Origin: Modestobacter marinus
GTDB taxonomy: Bacteria > Actinomycetota > Actinomycetes > Mycobacteriales > Geodermatophilaceae
DNA: 64,000 bases
NCBI RefSeq assembly: GCF_019799945.1
Contig: NZ_JABGCH010000016.1
Coordinates: 1-64,000, forward strand
Direction of reading: 5' to 3'
In this document: in pieces, positions 17,539-25,797 of the stretch
Layout: every line of letters begins with the position of its first letter
Numbering within the stretch: position 1 is the first letter of the stretch
Notes under the pieces: model-generated
The model's database searches: none
What the model saw: only the letters and a program-made list of their open reading frames with translations
What the model was told of the DNA's origin: nothing
Translations under genes and position numbers: made by a program

Positions 17539-18867
17539 TCAGCCGGCGAGCACGGCACCGAGCCGGTCGACCGCGGCGCGCTCGGCGTCGTGGACGGCCG
17601 CCAGCTGCTCGCTCAGGTCGGCGAGGACGGCGGTGAGCCGCGCGCCGTCCAGCGGCGGCGCGTCGGCGTGCTCGGCCCGCAGCCGCCACAGCTCCTCCGC
17701 GGCCGCGGCACGGTCCGCGGCGCCGGCGTCGCCCTCGGCGACCGCGCCGGTCACCGTCGCCGTCAGCTCCCGCAGCCGGGCCACCGCCGGGACGTCGTCC
17801 GGCAGCGCGGTGTCCGCGAGGGTGTGCCAGCGGTCCGCGATCTCCCGCCACCGGGGTGCCTCAGCGGCCAGCGCCGGCTCCTCGACGACCGCGGCGGCCT
17901 TCTCCAGCCCGTCGGCGAACAGGCCGCGCAGGTGGCCGCCGTCCGTGCCGGCCGGCTCCACGGCCTCCCACACGCCGGCCAGCGCGCGGAGCAGGCCTCG
18001 CCCGTCGGCGAACACCGTCGGCCACCCCTTCGCGGCACGCGGGTCGACGAGCAACCGCGACCACTTCCGCCAGGCGGGCAGCGCGAAGGAGGTCGAGGTG
18101 CCGCCGAGCTGGTCGACGGTGGCCCGCAGCCCGGTGAGCACGGCCTCCCGCAGCCGGTCGGCGGGCACGGCGGTGCCAATGGAGCCGACGACGAGCATCG
18201 CGTTGCGGTAGCTGCCGACCCGGGCGCGGGCCCGGTCGAGGTCGCCGGCCGGCACGGTCAGCGGCGCGAGCGTGCGGTCGTCGACGTGGACCCGGCGACC
18301 GGGGCCCGTGCCGGAGGCGGCGTAGGCGACGACCGGGTGGCCACCTCCGCCGTCGAGGAAGGCCGGCAGGTGCCAGTAACCGACCTGGTGGCGGTCCGGC
18401 CAGACGATCGCCGGGTCGCCGGCGTCCAGCGCCGACGCCAGCGCCCGCGCGGCACCCACGGCGCCGCCGGTGCGCGACCACCTGGCGTCCAGCCCCAGCC
18501 GGTCGACCGTCGTGGCCAGCCGCCGGTCGAAGTACTGCCAGGAGTGGGTGAACCCCAGGGTGACCACGCGGCCGTCCTGGGCGTCGAACTCCCACAGGAT
18601 GTAGCCGGCACCGGGACCGCCCCCGACGACGAACAGCAGCGGCTCGGTCAGCGGCCCGGCGGGGCCGGCGACGCCGCGGTGGGCGAGCACGTTTGCCAGC
18701 GCGGCGGTGTCCGGGTCGGTGCCACCGCGCAGCGTCCACCCGGCGTCCACGACCGGGGCACCACCGGCGGCGGCGCCGAGCACGTGCGCCCGGGCGACGG
18801 CGTACCGCTCGCCGGTGCGGGCCATCCGCGCGCGCACGCGCGCCTTGAGCTGCTTGCCACTGGTCAC
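17539..18867 (-). CDS. BtrH_N/DUF4872 domain protein
   Basis: This 442-aa protein resembles the BtrH N-terminal domain plus DUF4872, seen around LANVLAHRGV, LLFVVGGGPGAGYILWEF and the VDDRTLAPLTVPAGDL region. BtrH is an acyl transferase acting on acyl-carrier-linked substrates in butirosin synthesis. Homologues with DUF4872 are mostly uncharacterised. The usual N-terminal cysteine/histidine pair of that peptidase-like fold is not obvious here, so catalysis is doubtful. The second half is helical and Ala-rich. The GTG at 18867 has an AAGGG site; no partner genes or carrier proteins are near. Confidence 0.6.
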   Translation of the reverse strand: MTSGKQLKARVRARMARTGERYAVARAHVLGAAAGGAPVVDAGWTLRGGTDPDTAALANVLAHRGVAGPAGPLTEPLLFVVGGGPGAGYILWEFDAQDGRVVTLGFTHSWQYFDRRLATTVDRLGLDARWSRTGGAVGAARALASALDAGDPAIVWPDRHQVGYWHLPAFLDGGGGHPVVAYAASGTGPGRRVHVDDRTLAPLTVPAGDLDRARARVGSYRNAMLVVGSIGTAVPADRLREAVLTGLRATVDQLGGTSTSFALPAWRKWSRLLVDPRAAKGWPTVFADGRGLLRALAGVWEAVEPAGTDGGHLRGLFADGLEKAAAVVEEPALAAEAPRWREIADRWHTLADTALPDDVPAVARLRELTATVTGAVAEGDAGAADRAAAAEELWRLRAEHADAPPLDGARLTAVLADLSEQLAAVHDAERAAVDRLGAVLAG

Positions 18868-19070
18868 GATTGAGCCCTTCCGGCTGCGCGCGCGGCGACC
18901 GGTTCCACGCACGGTCCACCGCCGCAGCCGTGGTGTCCCAGCCGTCGACGTCCGAGGGCCGTGCCGCCCCTCGAGGCTCCCGCAGTCCCCTTTGCCCCGC
19001 GTCGCCGGCCCGCGTGGAGAGCCGGTCTGGGGTTGGGCGTGAGGTCCGCCCGCGGCACAACCTAGCCCTT

Positions 19071-19088
19071 TGACGACATTTCTTGTCA
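19071..19088. promoter_or_regulatory. Dyad TGAC-N10-GTCA upstream of the ArsR remnant
   Basis: TGACGACATTTCTTGTCA is a near-palindrome in an AT-richer patch directly before the ArsR-like start. ArsR proteins often bind such dyads to repress themselves. It is probably the former operator of the decayed gene that follows. Confidence 0.5.
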
Positions 19089-19106
19089 GGAGAGCAGGCT
19101 CGGCCC

Positions 19107-19502
19107 GTGCGGGCCGTCGACGTGATCAGCGATCCGGGGGCCGCCGCGGTCGCGCTGGACCCGGTCCGCGCCGGCTCCTCGCCGAGCTCCGCGCGCCGGC
19201 GTCCGCCGCGGCGCTGGCCGAGCGGGTGGGCCTGAGCCGGCAGAGGGTCAACTACCACCTGCGCCGGCTCGAGGACCACGGGCTCGTCGAGGTGGCCGAC
19301 ACCCGGCGCTGGGGTGGCCTGACCGAACGGCTGCTGGTCGCCTCCGCCGCCGGCTATCTGGTGTCACCCGGTGCGCTCGGCGACGCGGCCGCCGACCACA
19401 CGGCCAGGACGCGCCGGACGGCCGGTGGCAGCGTGTCCTGCTCAACGTGCACCCCGTCCCCGCCGACGTCCCCGTCGCCTCCCCACCCAGGAGCCATCGT
19501 GA
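19107..19502 (+). pseudogene. Decayed ArsR-family transcriptional regulator
   Basis: The gene starts GTG at 19107 (RAVDVISDPGAAAVALDPVR) and then loses frame. After 19172 the continuation LLAELRAPASAAALAERVG is one frame off, consistent with one missing C in the expected GCC-CGG. The winged helix (GLSRQRVNYHLRRLEDHGLVEV) and TERLLVASAAGYLVSPGALG are then intact. The long dimerisation segment expected next is missing, and a third frame gives GRWQRVLLNVHPVPADVPVA, a typical C-terminus. The first-frame stop at 19500-19502 would have overlapped the next gene as GTGA. At least two frame changes plus an internal deletion make function unlikely. Confidence 0.75.
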
Positions 19503-19666
19503 CCCGCTACGACCCCGACGAGCCGACCGCCCGCGTCTCCGCCCACGAGGTCGAGGTGCCCGGCGACGGCCGGCCGGGGAGCCGTCAGCCCCCGCCGAGG
19601 GCCCGCCGCATCAGGACCCGGGTGAGGGCGACGCCGTCCAGGTCCACCGTCTCCTCGGCGACCTGA
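19499..19666 (+). pseudogene. N-terminal remnant of an SRPBCC (AHSA1-type) gene
   Basis: A GTG with AGGAG 6 bases upstream begins TRYDPDEPTARVSAHEVEVPG. This matches the start of SRPBCC proteins that commonly follow ArsR genes in one operon. After about 22 residues the similarity stops, and the frame runs through the 3' end of the opposite acetyltransferase gene to a stop at 19666. Nearly all of the ligand-binding domain is gone. With the ArsR remnant it marks a collapsed two-gene operon. Confidence 0.6.
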
Positions 19667-20082
19667 CGGAAGCCGGCCCGCTCGAACACCGGGACGGCGC
19701 GCCAGGAGGCGTGGGTGACCAGCTCCGCGAGGCCGGCGCCGGCCGCCGCCGTCGCGACGGCGTCGAGCAGGAGGAGGGCGACGCCGCGTCCACCGTGCCG
19801 GGGATCGACGAAGAGCTGGTCGACCTCACCCTCCTGCAGGGCGCCGACCGGGTGCAGCGCGACACTGGCGAAGCCGGCGACGTCCTCCCCGGCGGCCGCC
19901 ACGAAGGTCGTCGTGGCGGTGACCAGCCTCCGGTGGCCCTCCGGCGTCCGCCGGGCGACCCACGCCTCCCGCTGGCGCTCGTCGTAGTGGGTGGCCGCCG
20001 AGCGCCGGATCGCGTCCAGGCTCAGCGCGTAGAGGGCGTCGGCGTCCCCGATCCGGGCCCGGCGGACGACCACGGGAGGCAC
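19585..20082 (-). CDS. GNAT family N-acetyltransferase
   Basis: A 165-aa single GNAT domain: VVVRRARIGDADALYALSLD at the N-terminus, VAGFASVALHP on strand 4, and the acetyl-CoA loop FVDPRHGGRGVALLLLDA in the place of the usual R/Q-x2-G-x-G/A. FERAGFRQVAEETVDLDG closes the fold. The acceptor is unknown. The GTG at 20082 is chosen because the domain begins right after it; no strong Shine-Dalgarno is seen. It converges on the ArsR/SRPBCC remnants and is divergent from pspC. Confidence 0.85.
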   Translation of the reverse strand: MPPVVVRRARIGDADALYALSLDAIRRSAATHYDERQREAWVARRTPEGHRRLVTATTTFVAAAGEDVAGFASVALHPVGALQEGEVDQLFVDPRHGGRGVALLLLDAVATAAAGAGLAELVTHASWRAVPVFERAGFRQVAEETVDLDGVALTRVLMRRALGGG

Positions 20083-20196
20083 CTCGCCATGGTGCCCCCC
20101 GAGGCACCGCTCAGGGTCGGCCACCCGGGACGGATCAGGGCCGGTTCCGGGTGTTCCCTCATGGTCCGGCGGACCCGCGGTCGGCACGCTCATGGC

Positions 20197-20538
20197 ATGA
20201 CATCGACACCGCACCCCGCTCCCCACTCCGTCACCGCCGGGCAGCAGCAGCCCCCGCTCCCCTACCGGCAGCTGCGCCGCAGCCGCAGCGAGAAGATGCT
20301 CGGCGGCGTCTGCGGCGGACTCGGTGAGTACAGCGGCCTCGACCCGGTCCTCTGGCGCGTCGCCATGGTCGCGCTCACCGTCGCCGGCGGCGCCGGCGTG
20401 ATCGTGTACCTGCTGCTGTGGGTGCTGATGCCGCCCGCACCGGCCGACCCGGCCCGGCCCGACACCCGGCTCGACCAGGCCGTCGACAGCCTCCACGAGA
20501 AGCTCACCGGCCCCCGTTCCACGCCCCCCGCCGCCTGA
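20197..20538 (+). CDS. PspC domain-containing membrane protein
   Basis: A 113-aa protein with a proline/glutamine-rich N-terminus, then the PspC core: RSRSEKMLGGVCGGLGEYSG, LDPVLWRVAMVAL, and a membrane helix VAGGAGVIVYLLLWVLMP. An amphipathic tail follows (RLDQAVDSLHEKLTG). PspC-type proteins sense or respond to envelope stress, often by interaction with partners in the membrane. It stands alone and is followed by a perfect hairpin terminator. Confidence 0.92.
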   Translation: MTSTPHPAPHSVTAGQQQPPLPYRQLRRSRSEKMLGGVCGGLGEYSGLDPVLWRVAMVALTVAGGAGVIVYLLLWVLMPPAPADPARPDTRLDQAVDSLHEKLTGPRSTPPAA

Positions 20539-20562
20539 CGGCGAGGATGCGGACCTCTGGAT

Positions 20563-20595
20563 GCGGCCCCCGACCTCCCCGAGGTCGGGGGCCGC
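20563..20595 (+). terminator. Hairpin terminator after pspC gene
   Basis: A perfect 15-bp stem (20563-20577 with 20581-20595) with a CCC loop, 24 bases after the pspC-type stop codon. Confidence 0.8.
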
Positions 20596-20898
20596 GGTGC
20601 GTCAGAGACGGGTGACGCCCTGACGCACCCGCCATGACGCGGCCCGCCAGCACCCGCCGGGCCGCCGAACCGGCAGGCGCCCACCCGGGGCCGCCGCACT
20701 CCCCGCGTCATCCCGGTGCCTCCGGGCCCTCTTCAGGGAGTGGTCCCAGCAGGCCGAGACGAGGCCTGATCGACGAGGGACCGTCACCCCACCGCGGGAC
20801 CCGCGGCGTGGTGACGGGGCGGCCCCTGCCCCCGGCCGGCCACCGCCACGTGTCCCCGCATCCCCCGCGGGGGCACGTGGCCCCTCCCGCGGTCGCGG
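20596..20898. other. Intergenic region, no gene seen
   Basis: About 300 bases between the pspC terminator and the stressosome operon's 3' end. Apart from the hairpin at 20845-20881 I see nothing. Open frames through it on either strand are proline/arginine-rich and unlike proteins. Confidence 0.5.
20845..20881 (-). terminator. Hairpin downstream of the stressosome operon
   Basis: Bases 20845-20859 pair with 20867-20881 with one mismatch in 15, ending 18 bases beyond the stop of the last leftward gene. It contains CACGTG in both arms. Probably the operon terminator. Confidence 0.65.
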
Positions 20899-21189
20899 TC
20901 AGCCGTCGCGGCGCAGGCCCCGTTGCACCATCTCGTAGCTGGACAGGACCTCCAGGAAGAAGTCCGACGCCGCAGCCGCCACCGCCGGTCCCTCCTCGGC
21001 GGGCGTGCCCGCCAGCACCTCGATCAGCACGTCGTGGTGCACCCGGACCAGCTCGAGGAGGCCGAGGCCGGCCTGGAGGGCCGAGCGCCCGATCTCGTAC
21101 CCGGCGTGCAGGGCGGACTCCTCGTGCCGGGCCAGGAACCGCAGGAACGCGGCCCGGTAGCTCCGGAGCACGCCGTCGCGCCGGCTCAC
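20899..21189 (-). CDS. Stand-alone RsbU N-terminal (kinase-docking) domain protein
   Basis: This 96-residue helical protein matches the RsbU N-terminal domain: YRAAFLRFLARHEESALHAG, YEIGRSALQAGLGLLELVRVHH and FLEVLSSYEMVQRGLR. In Bacillus this domain of the RsbU phosphatase binds the RsbT kinase and is thereby activated. Here no PP2C phosphatase domain is attached and none is encoded nearby. The GTG start overlaps the RsbS stop by 4 bases, so it is the last gene of the operon. It may act as an adaptor or sink for the RsbT-like domain encoded upstream. Confidence 0.82.
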   Translation of the reverse strand: MSRRDGVLRSYRAAFLRFLARHEESALHAGYEIGRSALQAGLGLLELVRVHHDVLIEVLAGTPAEEGPAVAAAASDFFLEVLSSYEMVQRGLRRDG

Positions 21190-21575
21190 CGACCGCCGAC
21201 CGCCGGGCCGGCCAGCCGTCCGCCCAGGACCGCCAGTCCCTCCTCCAGGTCGAGCGCGGTCGACACGGCGCCGGTGTGCAGCCCCAGGCGGACCATCGTG
21301 AACGCCACCTCGGGCTGGATGCCGACGATCACCGTGGCCGCCCCGCGCAGCCGCGCCATCTCAGCGATGTCCCGCAGCGTCCGGGTGGCGAAGGAGTCCA
21401 GCACGTCGAGGGCGGCCACGTCGATCACCACGCCTCGCGCGCGGTCGCGGCCGATCCGCTCGACCAGGTCCCGCTGGAAGACCATCAACTGGGAGTCGTC
21501 CAGCGCCGTGTGGATCGAGGCGATCAGGCACGTGCCCTGCCGCAGGATGGAGAACAGCCGCGGGGACGAGGTCAC
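21186..21575 (-). CDS. rsbS: RsbS-type STAS domain protein
   Basis: The 129-aa single STAS domain begins SPRLFSILRQGTCLIASI and has DVAALDVLDSFATRTLRDIA. Ser61 sits at the position phosphorylated by RsbT in Bacillus RsbS. RsbS forms the stressosome scaffold with RsbR and holds the kinase RsbT until stress. The start is a GTG overlapping the rsbR TGA (GTGA), and its stop overlaps the RsbU_N gene start, so the four-gene set appears translationally coupled. Confidence 0.92.
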   Translation of the reverse strand: MTSSPRLFSILRQGTCLIASIHTALDDSQLMVFQRDLVERIGRDRARGVVIDVAALDVLDSFATRTLRDIAEMARLRGAATVIVGIQPEVAFTMVRLGLHTGAVSTALDLEEGLAVLGGRLAGPAVGGR

Positions 21576-22486
21576 GGTCCACCCGCCTCGCCGCCGCGGG
21601 TCACGGTGAACCCGAGCAGCCGCTCGGCCTCCTCCAGCCCGCCCTGGAGGTCGCCGATGGTGTCCATCTTGCTGAGGTCGACACCGATGGTGACGAGGGT
21701 CTGGGCGATCTCCGGCGACAGCCCGGTGATGATGACGCTCGCCCCCATGAGCCGGGACGCGTCCACCGTCTGCACCAGGTGGTTGGCCACCGCCTCGTCG
21801 ACGTCGGGCACACCGGTGATGTCGACGACGACGACCTTCGCGCGGTGCGTCCGGATGCCGGTCAGCAGCTGCTCGGTCAGCTGCCGGGCCCGCTCCCGGT
21901 CGAGCACGCCGATGATCGGCAGGATCAGCAGGCGCTCCCGGACCGGCAGCACCGGGGTGGACAGCTCCCGGATGGAGTCCTGCTGCTGGCGGATCACCCG
22001 CTCCCGCTCGTCGACGAAGCTCACGGCCACGGTGTTGGCGATGCGGTTGGCCGCGGGCTCGTAGGCGTCCAGCACCCGGTTGAGCACGTGCATGTCGCCC
22101 TGGTACTTCTCGAACAGCGACCGGGCCAGGACATCGCGGAGCAGCAGGACTATGCCGACCACCTCGTGGGTCTCGACCCCGCGCGGGATGATCCGCTCGG
22201 AGAGGTCCCGCGCGTAGTGCTGCAGCTCCTCGACGCTGCCGGTCTCGAGCACCTCGACGTAGTTGTCGTAGACCGACGTCGTCTCGGCGACCATCTCCGA
22301 GGCCGTCATCGCCTGGAGCAGGTGGGCCCCGTTGATGCGGCCGACCCACTCCTCCCGGAGCCGGGTGCGGTGCTCCCGCAGGTGAGCGACGAGCTGCGGC
22401 AGGAGGCCCTCCTCCTCGGTCGTCCGCACGGGCGCGCTGTCCGTGGTCGCTGAGCCGGTCACGTCGCCGTCCTCCCTGGTGGTCAT
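21572..22486 (-). CDS. rsbR: RsbR-type stressosome sensor (non-haem globin-like N-terminus plus STAS)
   Basis: A 304-aa protein. The N-terminal 160 residues are helical (HLREHRTRLREEWVGRI, VYDNYVEVLETGSVEEL), as in RsbR sensor domains. A linker helix with RERVIRQQQDSIRELSTPVL leads to a C-terminal STAS domain (VVVVDITGVPDVDEAVANHL, then ASVIITGLSPEIAQTLVTIG). At the STAS phospho-sites the first residue is Thr (ITGVPDVDE) and the second region has IITGL. It is the usual scaffold/sensor component with RsbS. ATG 22486 overlaps the upstream stop (ATGA). Confidence 0.92.
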   Translation of the reverse strand: MTTREDGDVTGSATTDSAPVRTTEEEGLLPQLVAHLREHRTRLREEWVGRINGAHLLQAMTASEMVAETTSVYDNYVEVLETGSVEELQHYARDLSERIIPRGVETHEVVGIVLLLRDVLARSLFEKYQGDMHVLNRVLDAYEPAANRIANTVAVSFVDERERVIRQQQDSIRELSTPVLPVRERLLILPIIGVLDRERARQLTEQLLTGIRTHRAKVVVVDITGVPDVDEAVANHLVQTVDASRLMGASVIITGLSPEIAQTLVTIGVDLSKMDTIGDLQGGLEEAERLLGFTVTRGGEAGGP

Positions 22487-23562
22487 CCGACCTCCCGCCA
22501 CTTGGTCATGATCACGGTGGTGCCGCGGCCCCGCTCGGAGGCGAGCGCGAACTCGTCCATCAACCGCCGGGCTCCGGGTAGCCCGAGGCCAAGCCCGTGG
22601 TAGGTGCTGTAGCCGTCGCGCAGCGCCTCGTCCACGTCCGCGATGCCGGGTCCCGAGTCCCGCGCGGTGATCCGGATGCCGCGCCGCGGGTGGTCCAGCA
22701 GCTCCACCAGGACCTCCCCGGCGTCGGCGAAGCGCACGATGTTGCGGACCACCTCGGACACCGCGGTGGCGATCTCGGTCAGTTCGGTGGGGGAGAACCC
22801 GATCCCGGCGGCCGCCTCCCGCGCGGCCTGACGGGCCGCGACCACGTCCGAGTCGGTGCGGACGGCGACCCGGATCTCGTCGTCCCGATCACGGCCCCGG
22901 CCCATCAGCGGCTCGCTGAGCCGGGCGCACAGCTCGCACTCCAGCAGGTGGTGCGCCGCGTCGACCTCCCGCTGCCGACGCCGGTCGCCGCCGGAGATCG
23001 CGATCAGCACGGGCCGGCAGCGCCCCGTCGGCGGCTCGACCCGCTCGAGGGCGAGCAGGTACTCCACGCGCAGCCGGGCGCGGGTGCGGTTGAGCTGGGC
23101 GGCCACCGCCCCCGCGGTGGACCCGAGCTCGGCGGCGAGCGAGCGGGTGTCCTGTCCGGACACCTCGTGGGCGAGGAGCGTCCGGCGCTCCCGCTCGGAC
23201 AGCCGGGTGAGCGCCTCGGTCATCGCCACGCGGTCCTCCCGGGCGAGGATGCCCTCGTCCGGCGACTGCGACGGCCGGAGGTCGACGACCCGGTGCTGGT
23301 GACGCCGCTGCCGGTCCTGGTCCCGCCACATGGACGCGACGACGTTGCGGGCGGTGACGATGGCATAGGGCTCGAGCATCCCGGGCTCGATCCGGCCGAC
23401 GGCGCCGAGGACCCGGGCCAGCGTCTCCTGGACCAGGTCGTCCGCGGTCGCCGGGTCCGGCACCCGGGCGGCGACGATCCGCCGGACGATCGGGATGAGC
23501 GCCGCGACGTCCGGGGACCCGAGACCGTCGGGCACACCGCCAGCAGGCTCCGGGGCCGGCAT
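22483..23562 (-). CDS. Fusion: ECF-like sigma domains + ZAS-like zinc motif + RsbT-type kinase
   Basis: This 359-aa protein joins three modules. Residues 20-85 look like sigma region 2 (ATADDLVQETLARVL, YAIVTARNVVASMWRDQ). Residues 112-168 look like region 4 (LSERERRTLLAHEVSG, AGAVAAQLNRTRARLR). Residues 182-212 hold Cys182 and H205-x3-C209-x2-C212 (HLLECELC), a pattern of zinc anti-sigma domains. Residues 235-359 are an RsbT-type GHKL kinase: SEVVRNIVRFADAG, DSGPGIADVDEALRDGYST, HGLGLGLPGARRLMDEF. In Bacillus, RsbT is separate and phosphorylates RsbR/RsbS or activates RsbU. Here the switch kinase could directly control a sigma/DNA-binding module. ATG 23562; the stop overlaps rsbR. Confidence 0.85.
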   Translation of the reverse strand: MPAPEPAGGVPDGLGSPDVAALIPIVRRIVAARVPDPATADDLVQETLARVLGAVGRIEPGMLEPYAIVTARNVVASMWRDQDRQRRHQHRVVDLRPSQSPDEGILAREDRVAMTEALTRLSERERRTLLAHEVSGQDTRSLAAELGSTAGAVAAQLNRTRARLRVEYLLALERVEPPTGRCRPVLIAISGGDRRRQREVDAAHHLLECELCARLSEPLMGRGRDRDDEIRVAVRTDSDVVAARQAAREAAAGIGFSPTELTEIATAVSEVVRNIVRFADAGEVLVELLDHPRRGIRITARDSGPGIADVDEALRDGYSTYHGLGLGLPGARRLMDEFALASERGRGTTVIMTKWREVG

Positions 23563-23623
23563 GCGGGGAACGGTACCGCCGGCGCCCGCCGGTCGCGGGT
23601 CCTGCGCGCGAGGTCGCGGGCCG

Positions 23624-23911
23624 TCACCACGCCGCGCGGCCCGCCCGGTCGGCGTCCAGGAGACCGGCGCGGAGCCGCTCCGCCGTCCGGCGGCGCTGCT
23701 CGGCCCGCTCGCGGAGCACCTCCGCCAGGGCGGCGTTGTCCGAACTGGCGGCCCGGCGGTCCAGCACGGCCGCCGTCTCCAGGTGCAGGGCGATCCGGCG
23801 CAACTGGTACAGCACCTCGCGACGACGGGCGAGGGACTGCACCGGCGGCGCACGGTCGGTGCGCGGGTCCGGTGGCTCGTCGCCCTCACGGGACACGCCG
23901 TCGGAGATCAC
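23624..23911 (-). CDS. Small coiled-coil hypothetical protein upstream of the stressosome genes
   Basis: This 95-aa hydrophilic protein is mostly helix: ARRREVLYQLRRIALHLETA and ALAEVLRERAEQRRRTAERL. It is probably a coiled coil. No family is recognised. The GTG start at 23911 has GAGAGG 6 bases upstream. It ends 61 bases before the sigma-RsbT fusion gene on the same strand and may be the operon's first gene. Confidence 0.6.
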   Translation of the reverse strand: MISDGVSREGDEPPDPRTDRAPPVQSLARRREVLYQLRRIALHLETAAVLDRRAASSDNAALAEVLRERAEQRRRTAERLRAGLLDADRAGRAAW

Positions 23912-24167
23912 GTCGCACCTCTCGGTCGCCGGACGGGCTGGCCTGCACCGATGAGGACGCCTGACCAGCGGTCACATGACGCGGCGGTCCCCGGGACGGC
24001 GGCCCGGCGGGTGGGACGCGAGGAGATCGCGCGCCATCGGTCGTTCAGCTGCAACCGGGCCGTCGGCTGCCGAGAACGTCTGCGACGTGTCCGCCCAGCC
24101 GGGCGGGCCGGTGGAACCGAGCGCCGCGGCTGACCCGGCGGCGATCCAGGGCGATGGAGGACGACAG

Positions 24168-25724
24168 ATGAGGCGTCGCAGCAGCAGCCCGGACCGGGCG
24201 GTGCTCACCCCCGCGGAGATGCCTCGCGACGTCGAGGCGGTGGAGCGGGTCATCGCCGTCCTCGACCGCGGCGTCACCGGCCCGGTGCACGCCCACCGGA
24301 CGGTCACCGAGACCCTGGTCGACGCCCTGGGGCTCGCCTACGGGGCCTCGTGGCTGCCCGGTGCGGACGGCGCCTTCCACCTGAGCGGCGAGTCCGGGGA
24401 CCTGGCGCGCGCCATGTCCTCGGCGACCCCGCGGATCACCCGGATCACCGGGGTGGACGGCTACGGCGGGCAGGCGATCCGGAACAAGCAGGCCGTGGTC
24501 ATGGACGCCGACACCGACACCGCCACCTGCCGGCGCTGGGCTGCTGCCCTGGCCGCCGGCGCGACCCACGGCTGCGTCCTCCCCACGATCGAGAACGGGC
24601 AGGTCACCGCCCTCTACGAGTACTACGGCCGCAGTGAGCTGCCGTTCTTCGGCGGCCGCAAGGAGAAGTGGGACTCGCTGGGCCGCCTGGTCACCCACGC
24701 GCGCCAGGCCGCGCTGGCCAAGGCGCTGCTGCAGGAGACGTTGGACGACCGCGAGGCGGTGACCACCGTGGTCACCCAGATCGGCGCCGCCCGGGACCAG
24801 CAGCAGGCGCTGCGGATCGCGCTGGACACCGTGCGCGAGGCCTTCGGCTGGGCCTACGGCTCGTACTGGGCGCTGGACCCGGCGGCCAACGTGCTGCGCT
24901 TCCAGCAGGAGTCCGGCTCGGCCGGTGAGGAGTTCCGCAAGGTCACCCTGGCCGCCTCCTTCGCCGAGGGGGTCGGGCTGTCCGGGCGCACCTGGCGGTC
25001 GCGGGACCTGTACTTCGTCCGCGACATCGGCGAGATGACCGACTGCTGCCGGGCCCCGGCAGCGCAGCGCGCCGGGGTCAGGTCCGGCGTGTGCTTCCCG
25101 CTGCTGGTCGGCGGCCGAGTGGTCGGCACGATGGACTTCTTCGTCACCGACACCATCGAGCTGTCCGACTCGCGGGCCTCGGCGCTGCGCAACGTGCAGC
25201 AGCTGGTCTCCCAGCGGCTGGACGTGCTGCGCCGCAGCGAGGAGTCCGCCGCGAACGCCCGGGAGCTGCTGAACACCGTCTCCCGGCTGCGGGAGGCCGC
25301 CGACGACGCCGGGCGGGTCGCCGAGAGCGCGGTCAGCCAGGCCCAGACGATGACCCGCGAGGTCCTCTCCCTGGACGAGGCGTCCGCCGCGGTCGGGGAG
25401 GTCATCCGGATCATCTCCGGCATCGCCGACCAGACGAACCTGCTCGCGCTCAACGCCACCATCGAGGCCGCCCGCGCCGGCGAGCTGGGCAAGGGCTTCG
25501 CCGTGGTCGCCAGCGAGGTCAAGGACCTGGCCCGGGAGACCGCCAACGCCACCCAGAAGGTGTCCGACCAGATCGCCGGGATCCAGGCCAGCAGCCGGGC
25601 GGTCGCCGACGGCATCCACACCACCAGCGAGGTCATCGGCCGGCTCGACGTCGTCCAGGCGCGCATCGGTGAGGTGCTGGAGGAGCAGGCGCGGATGGCC
25701 TCGGCCATCACCACGACCGGCTGA
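24168..25724 (+). CDS. Soluble GAF-GAF methyl-accepting chemotaxis-like protein
   Basis: A 518-aa protein without membrane segments. Residues about 25-165 and 195-350 are two related GAF domains: [14 protein letters not shown] with a TDTATCRRW segment, and [13 protein letters not shown] with [10 protein letters not shown]. The two cysteine-containing TATC/TDCC loops are at similar places and could bind a cofactor. Residues about 360-518 are a short MCP signalling region with the hairpin tip [19 protein letters not shown] and [15 protein letters not shown]. Chemoreceptors signal through CheW/CheA, but none is in this window. GGAGG precedes the ATG at 24168. It is divergent from the stressosome operon. 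Confidence 0.88.
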   Translation: MRRRSSSPDRAVLTPAEMPRDVEAVERVIAVLDRGVTGPVHAHRTVTETLVDALGLAYGASWLPGADGAFHLSGESGDLARAMSSATPRITRITGVDGYGGQAIRNKQAVVMDADTDTATCRRWAAALAAGATHGCVLPTIENGQVTALYEYYGRSELPFFGGRKEKWDSLGRLVTHARQAALAKALLQETLDDREAVTTVVTQIGAARDQQQALRIALDTVREAFGWAYGSYWALDPAANVLRFQQESGSAGEEFRKVTLAASFAEGVGLSGRTWRSRDLYFVRDIGEMTDCCRAPAAQRAGVRSGVCFPLLVGGRVVGTMDFFVTDTIELSDSRASALRNVQQLVSQRLDVLRRSEESAANARELLNTVSRLREAADDAGRVAESAVSQAQTMTREVLSLDEASAAVGEVIRIISGIADQTNLLALNATIEAARAGELGKGFAVVASEVKDLARETANATQKVSDQIAGIQASSRAVADGIHTTSEVIGRLDVVQARIGEVLEEQARMASAITTTG

Positions 25725-25797
25725 CGTCCAGCCGGACGGGCGCACCTCACTCCCGGGAGGGGGTTCCCCGCTCGTCCGGCTGGGCAGGATCACGGTC

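Noticed and set aside
19070-19666. A single 198-aa ArsR-like protein from ATG 19070
   Set aside because: The ATG-proximal part is out of frame with the true ArsR N-terminus (GTG 19107), and the C-terminus mixes two different genes.
24168-25724. Membrane chemoreceptor
   Set aside because: No hydrophobic segment long enough to cross the membrane occurs in the protein.
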